Program-made: the position numbers and the translations under genes | Assembly: GCA_017555925.1 (NCBI GenBank) | Contig: JAFZFL010000018.1 | Span: 1-8,861 of the forward strand | Direction: 5' to 3' | Length of the DNA stretch: 8,861 bases | Source: Bacteroidales bacterium | GTDB taxonomy: Bacteria > Bacteroidota > Bacteroidia > Bacteroidales > UBA932 | Shown here: positions 6,652 to 8,861 of the stretch, in pieces | Position numbering within the stretch: the first letter of the stretch is position 1 | Layout: each line of letters begins with the position of its first letter | Notes under the pieces: model-generated | What the model saw: the letters and a program-made list of their open reading frames with translations, nothing else | Databases searched by the model: none | What the model was told of the DNA's origin: nothing

Positions 6652-7956
6652 ATGAAAAAATTTTGGCAGCAGTTTCTTGTTGAGGATTGGGTTGTTGTGA
6701 TAATCTCCATTCCTTTGTTGCTTATTGCAGGTTTAGCATATCATTTGCCTAAAATAACTATTCCGTCTGATTTGAGGTCATTAGAGGCCTGGGGACAGAT
6801 GGGTATTTTGTTTTTAATAGCTCTTGTGGCTCTTTTTGTTGGCAATATTCTGCTAAAACGTCCGGTTAAGAGACTGCTTGGAGGTTTTGTATTTATTTTT
6901 GTGATTTCAGCACTTGCACTATGGTTGGCAAAGGTGCCTGTTATAAAATATTATGGTTTTGAGGCGGTATTTTTCTCTGTAATTTTTGGTCTTATAATTA
7001 GGAACTGCTTCCATATTCCGGAGTGGCTCAAGCCGGCAATTCAGGGTGAGTACTTCATTAAGATAGGTGTTGTATGCCTTGGAGCTACAATTCTCTTCAG
7101 AGATGTAATGAAATCGGGTTCAATGGGTCTTATTCAGGCTATTCTTGTGGTAACCATTGTATGGTTCTTTGCCTATTTCATAGCGCGTAAATTCAAAGTT
7201 GAGCGCTCTGCTGCAATGACGCTTTCAAGCGGTCTCTCCATTTGCGGTGTCTCTGCATGTATTACCGCCGCACGTGTTGCAGGAACAGATGACAGGAAGC
7301 TTTCTTATATAGTATCTGTTGTGCTTATTGTGGTAGTTCCAATGATTTATCTTATGCCTTGGCTTGCACAGACCATTATTCCACTTTTAACATCTGATCC
7401 TGTAATACAGCAGGAGATAGCCGGAGCATGGATTGGAGGAACTATTGATACTACCAGTGGAGTTGCAGCATCATCTGAAATGGCTTTTGCCCAGGTTGGT
7501 GATCTTGCGAACAAAACAGGCGTTATTGTAAAGGCCACCCAAAATGTGCTGATTGGTTTTGTGGCATTCTTTATAGCCCTTTATCTGTCAACCAAAGGTG
7601 AAGATGGCAAATCACAAAAACCTTCACTTGGTATTGTTTGGGAAAAATTCCCAAAATTCATTATTGGTTTTGTTGCAGCGTCGCTAATCTTCAGCTTGTG
7701 CCAGAGCAGCAATATTTTCCCTGATGCATCACAATCAAAATTGGTTGAGACCTCATTGGCAAAGACCTTCTCACAGCTCTTCTTCTCATTGGCATTTGTT
7801 TGTATAGGTCTTGACACACGTTTGAAGGATATTGTATCAAAGGAGAACCGTTCAATCCTTTACTCGTTCCTTATAGCCCAATGCTTCAATATTGTGGTAA
7901 CGTTTGTATTGGCATACTTGCTGTTTGGAGTGGTTAAGCCTTCATTTGGACTATAA
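6652..7956 (+). CDS. YeiH-family (UPF0324) membrane protein, putative sulfate exporter
   Basis: This 434-aa inner-membrane protein has about ten or more hydrophobic segments. Family signatures are clear: EYFIKIGVVCLGATILFRDV (133-152), the SGLSICGVSA loop (193-202), WIGGTIDTTSGVAASS (260-275) and a late FSLAFVCIGLDTRLKDI (378-394). This is the conserved-membrane-protein family of E. coli YeiH, annotated as a putative sulfate exporter; transport of sulfate is not proven for it generally. The E. coli member is about 350 aa, so this one is longer, with an extra N-terminal part and a hydrophilic insert near 312-330. ATG 6652 has an A/T-rich leader and the start MKKFWQQF. It has its own promoter and terminator; no adjacent LysR regulator or sulfur-metabolism gene is visible. 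Confidence 0.9.
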   Translation: MKKFWQQFLVEDWVVVIISIPLLLIAGLAYHLPKITIPSDLRSLEAWGQMGILFLIALVALFVGNILLKRPVKRLLGGFVFIFVISALALWLAKVPVIKYYGFEAVFFSVIFGLIIRNCFHIPEWLKPAIQGEYFIKIGVVCLGATILFRDVMKSGSMGLIQAILVVTIVWFFAYFIARKFKVERSAAMTLSSGLSICGVSACITAARVAGTDDRKLSYIVSVVLIVVVPMIYLMPWLAQTIIPLLTSDPVIQQEIAGAWIGGTIDTTSGVAASSEMAFAQVGDLANKTGVIVKATQNVLIGFVAFFIALYLSTKGEDGKSQKPSLGIVWEKFPKFIIGFVAASLIFSLCQSSNIFPDASQSKLVETSLAKTFSQLFFSLAFVCIGLDTRLKDIVSKENRSILYSFLIAQCFNIVVTFVLAYLLFGVVKPSFGL

Positions 7957-7979
7957 TCATTCATTTAGTCATATATGGA

Positions 7980-8025
7980 ACCCCTTCCTGATCTCCAGTG
8001 AGACTTGGAAGGGGTATCTCTTTTT
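7980..8025 (+). terminator. Intrinsic terminator of the YeiH-family gene
   Basis: ACCCCTTCC (7980-7988) pairs perfectly with GGAAGGGGT (8007-8015). Inside, TCTC (7992-7995) pairs with GAGA (8000-8003) around loop CAGT, leaving a 3x3 internal loop. ATCTC and a TTTTT run (8021-8025) follow. It begins 24 bases after the YeiH-family stop. The convergent DoxX gene ends 13 bases beyond the T run, and its transcript would run into the same palindrome without a T run on that strand. Confidence 0.92.
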
Positions 8026-8037
8026 ATTGTGATAACT

Positions 8038-8472
8038 TTATTCAGGCTCTTTGTCCTGTTTTGCTCTTGAGAACCAGCGGTCAATGGCATATTCGCCAGG
8101 TCCGGTAATGTATAGGATGACAAACACAATGAAGTATACCAGAGCCAACTCCTTGACAGAAAAAGGGTCGCCGGAGTGAATGACAAACAATGCAACGCCC
8201 ATTGAAAAGATTATAGGTATAAGCGCCAACCTGAAGAGAAATCCAAAGATGCAGGCGAGGGCGCAGAATACCTCTGCAAAGATTACTAACCATAATGAAG
8301 CTGGAGAGCCAATGCCAAAAGGATCGGGAAATGTGAATTCAAGTGCATTCAAGTCCATTATTTTCATAAATCCGTGGTAGAAAAGCAATCCTCCAAAGAG
8401 AACTCGGGCAATCAATAATATTCCCGACAGCTTGGCGTTGTTATATTGAGGGAAGAGGAATTTGTAAATCAT
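8038..8472 (-). CDS. DoxX-family membrane protein
   Basis: This 144-aa protein has four predicted membrane helices: LSGILLIARVLFGGLLFYHG, ASLWLVIFAEVFCALACIFG, LIPIIFSMGVALFVIHSG, and ELALVYFIVFVILYI. The DoxX hallmarks are the Arg-Val...Gly...His-Gly-Phe-Met-Lys run of helix 1 and ITGPGEYAIDRWF after helix 4. The family includes a terminal quinol oxidase subunit of Acidianus, but most bacterial members have no assigned biochemical role, so none is given here. The start at 8472 (MIYKFLFPQYNN) was chosen because a KFLFP beginning is common in Bacteroidales relatives, as I recall them, and AAAATTAAAG precedes it. An upstream ATG at 8511 would add 13 residues. No good promoter was recognised. 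It converges on the YeiH-family gene and diverges from the last lipoprotein. Confidence 0.88.
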   Translation of the reverse strand: MIYKFLFPQYNNAKLSGILLIARVLFGGLLFYHGFMKIMDLNALEFTFPDPFGIGSPASLWLVIFAEVFCALACIFGFLFRLALIPIIFSMGVALFVIHSGDPFSVKELALVYFIVFVILYITGPGEYAIDRWFSRAKQDKEPE

Positions 8473-8580
8473 ATACTTTAATTTTAGGGTTAGTTTTCTA
8501 TAGAACAACATCGGCTTCTCTTTGTTCGGACATTGCGGTGATTTGTTGAAAAAGAGTGTATGGCTTTTTGTAAAAATGGC

Positions 8581-8588
8581 TACCTTTG
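8581..8588 (+). promoter_or_regulatory. -7 element of a probable promoter for the last lipoprotein gene
   Basis: TACCTTTG fits the Bacteroidota -7 consensus TAnnTTTG exactly and lies 52 bases before the ATG at 8641. The -33 element is not convincing: the nearest TTTG (8567-8570) leaves only 10 bases of spacer. An inverted TTTTTGTAAAAA (8566-8577) just upstream could be a regulator site but may be chance in A/T-rich DNA. Confidence 0.5.
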
Positions 8589-8640
8589 AGTGCCCTAATC
8601 TGTCGGGATATAATGAATAAAAATTTTAAAAAAGAGAAAA

Positions 8641-8861
8641 ATGAAAAGATCCCTATTCTTTGCAGTCATGTTGATTGTAGCAGCTGTTTTTTCTTCTTGT
8701 GCGCAGCAGGAGTCAAAAGATGAGTTTTATAAAAATGAGATAGCAAAAATTATCTCAGAGGGAGAGGTGCCGCTAATTCAGTTGGAGTATGTTTCTCCAG
8801 ATGAGAAACTATCTGTGCAGGTGGCAAATCCAGCCTTTTATGATTCGGTAAAGGTGGCAGA
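8641..8861 (+). CDS. Lipoprotein of unknown function, N-terminal 73 residues (partial)
   Basis: The frame opens at ATG 8641 and is still open at the window end. The product starts MKRSLFFAVMLIVAAVFSSC, a typical Lys/Arg start plus hydrophobic run ending in a lipobox with Cys at 20. It should therefore be exported and lipid-anchored. The mature part begins AQQESKDEFYKNEIAKIISE and continues with EGEVPLIQLEYVSPDEKLSV. It is polar and shows no motif I recognise, so no function is proposed. AAAAAAGAGAAAA precedes the start, a purine-rich leader typical of strong Bacteroidota starts. It is divergent from the DoxX gene and has a -7 box at 8581-8588. The signal peptide and start are well supported; the family is unknown. 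Confidence 0.88.
   Translation, partial: MKRSLFFAVMLIVAAVFSSCAQQESKDEFYKNEIAKIISEGEVPLIQLEYVSPDEKLSVQVANPAFYDSVKVA

Noticed and set aside
7347..7817. Open frames antisense to the YeiH-family gene
   Set aside because: Shadows of the real gene's codon pattern, with no leaders or family motifs.

Overview
The window looks like a chromosomal segment of a member of the Bacteroidota, most likely order Bacteroidales; family and genus cannot be resolved. Grounds: the rpsG-fusA-rpsJ order, Bacteroidota-type promoters (TTTG then TAnnTTTG about 18-19 bases downstream), A/T-rich leaders instead of strong Shine-Dalgarno sites, and Bacteroidales-style lipoproteins (a fimbrillin-like/M64 peptidase fusion and a small lipoprotein). 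No mobile element, CRISPR array or phage gene was seen.

Layout. 1-2600 is the end of a str-type operon on the + strand: the 3' end of rpsG (S7), fusA (EF-G) and rpsJ (S10). rpsJ is not followed by rplC. A promoter starts one base after its stop codon and drives a 75-nt tRNA with anticodon CAU (2707-2781), probably the lysidine-modified tRNA-Ile2. The tRNA is preceded by a structured leader and followed by a strong intrinsic terminator. 2928-4073 (-) encodes a membrane metalloprotease with M50 motifs and a helical C-terminal tail. Divergent from it are a small ORF (4166-4303, 45 aa) and, 12 bases later, a 732-aa lipoprotein with a fimbrillin-like N-terminal region and a C-terminal M64 peptidase domain. 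Next come a YeiH-family membrane protein (6652-7956, +) with its own promoter and a 17-bp leader hairpin, a DoxX-family membrane protein (8038-8472, -) converging on it across a terminator, and the first 73 codons of an unrecognised lipoprotein (8641 to the window end, +).

How the genes relate. The translation genes form one functional block, and the tRNA can be transcribed both from its own promoter and by read-through from rpsJ. The remaining genes are mostly single transcription units for cell-envelope proteins, with no obvious shared pathway. The only apparent tight coupling is between the 45-aa ORF and the M64 lipoprotein.

There is no clear case for a wholly new system. The best leads are: the HExxxH spacing of the M64 zinc motif, the small ORF coupled to that protease, an extra base in the tRNA D arm, the separation of rpsJ from the S10 genes, and the long hairpin at the expected start of the yeiH-like transcript.
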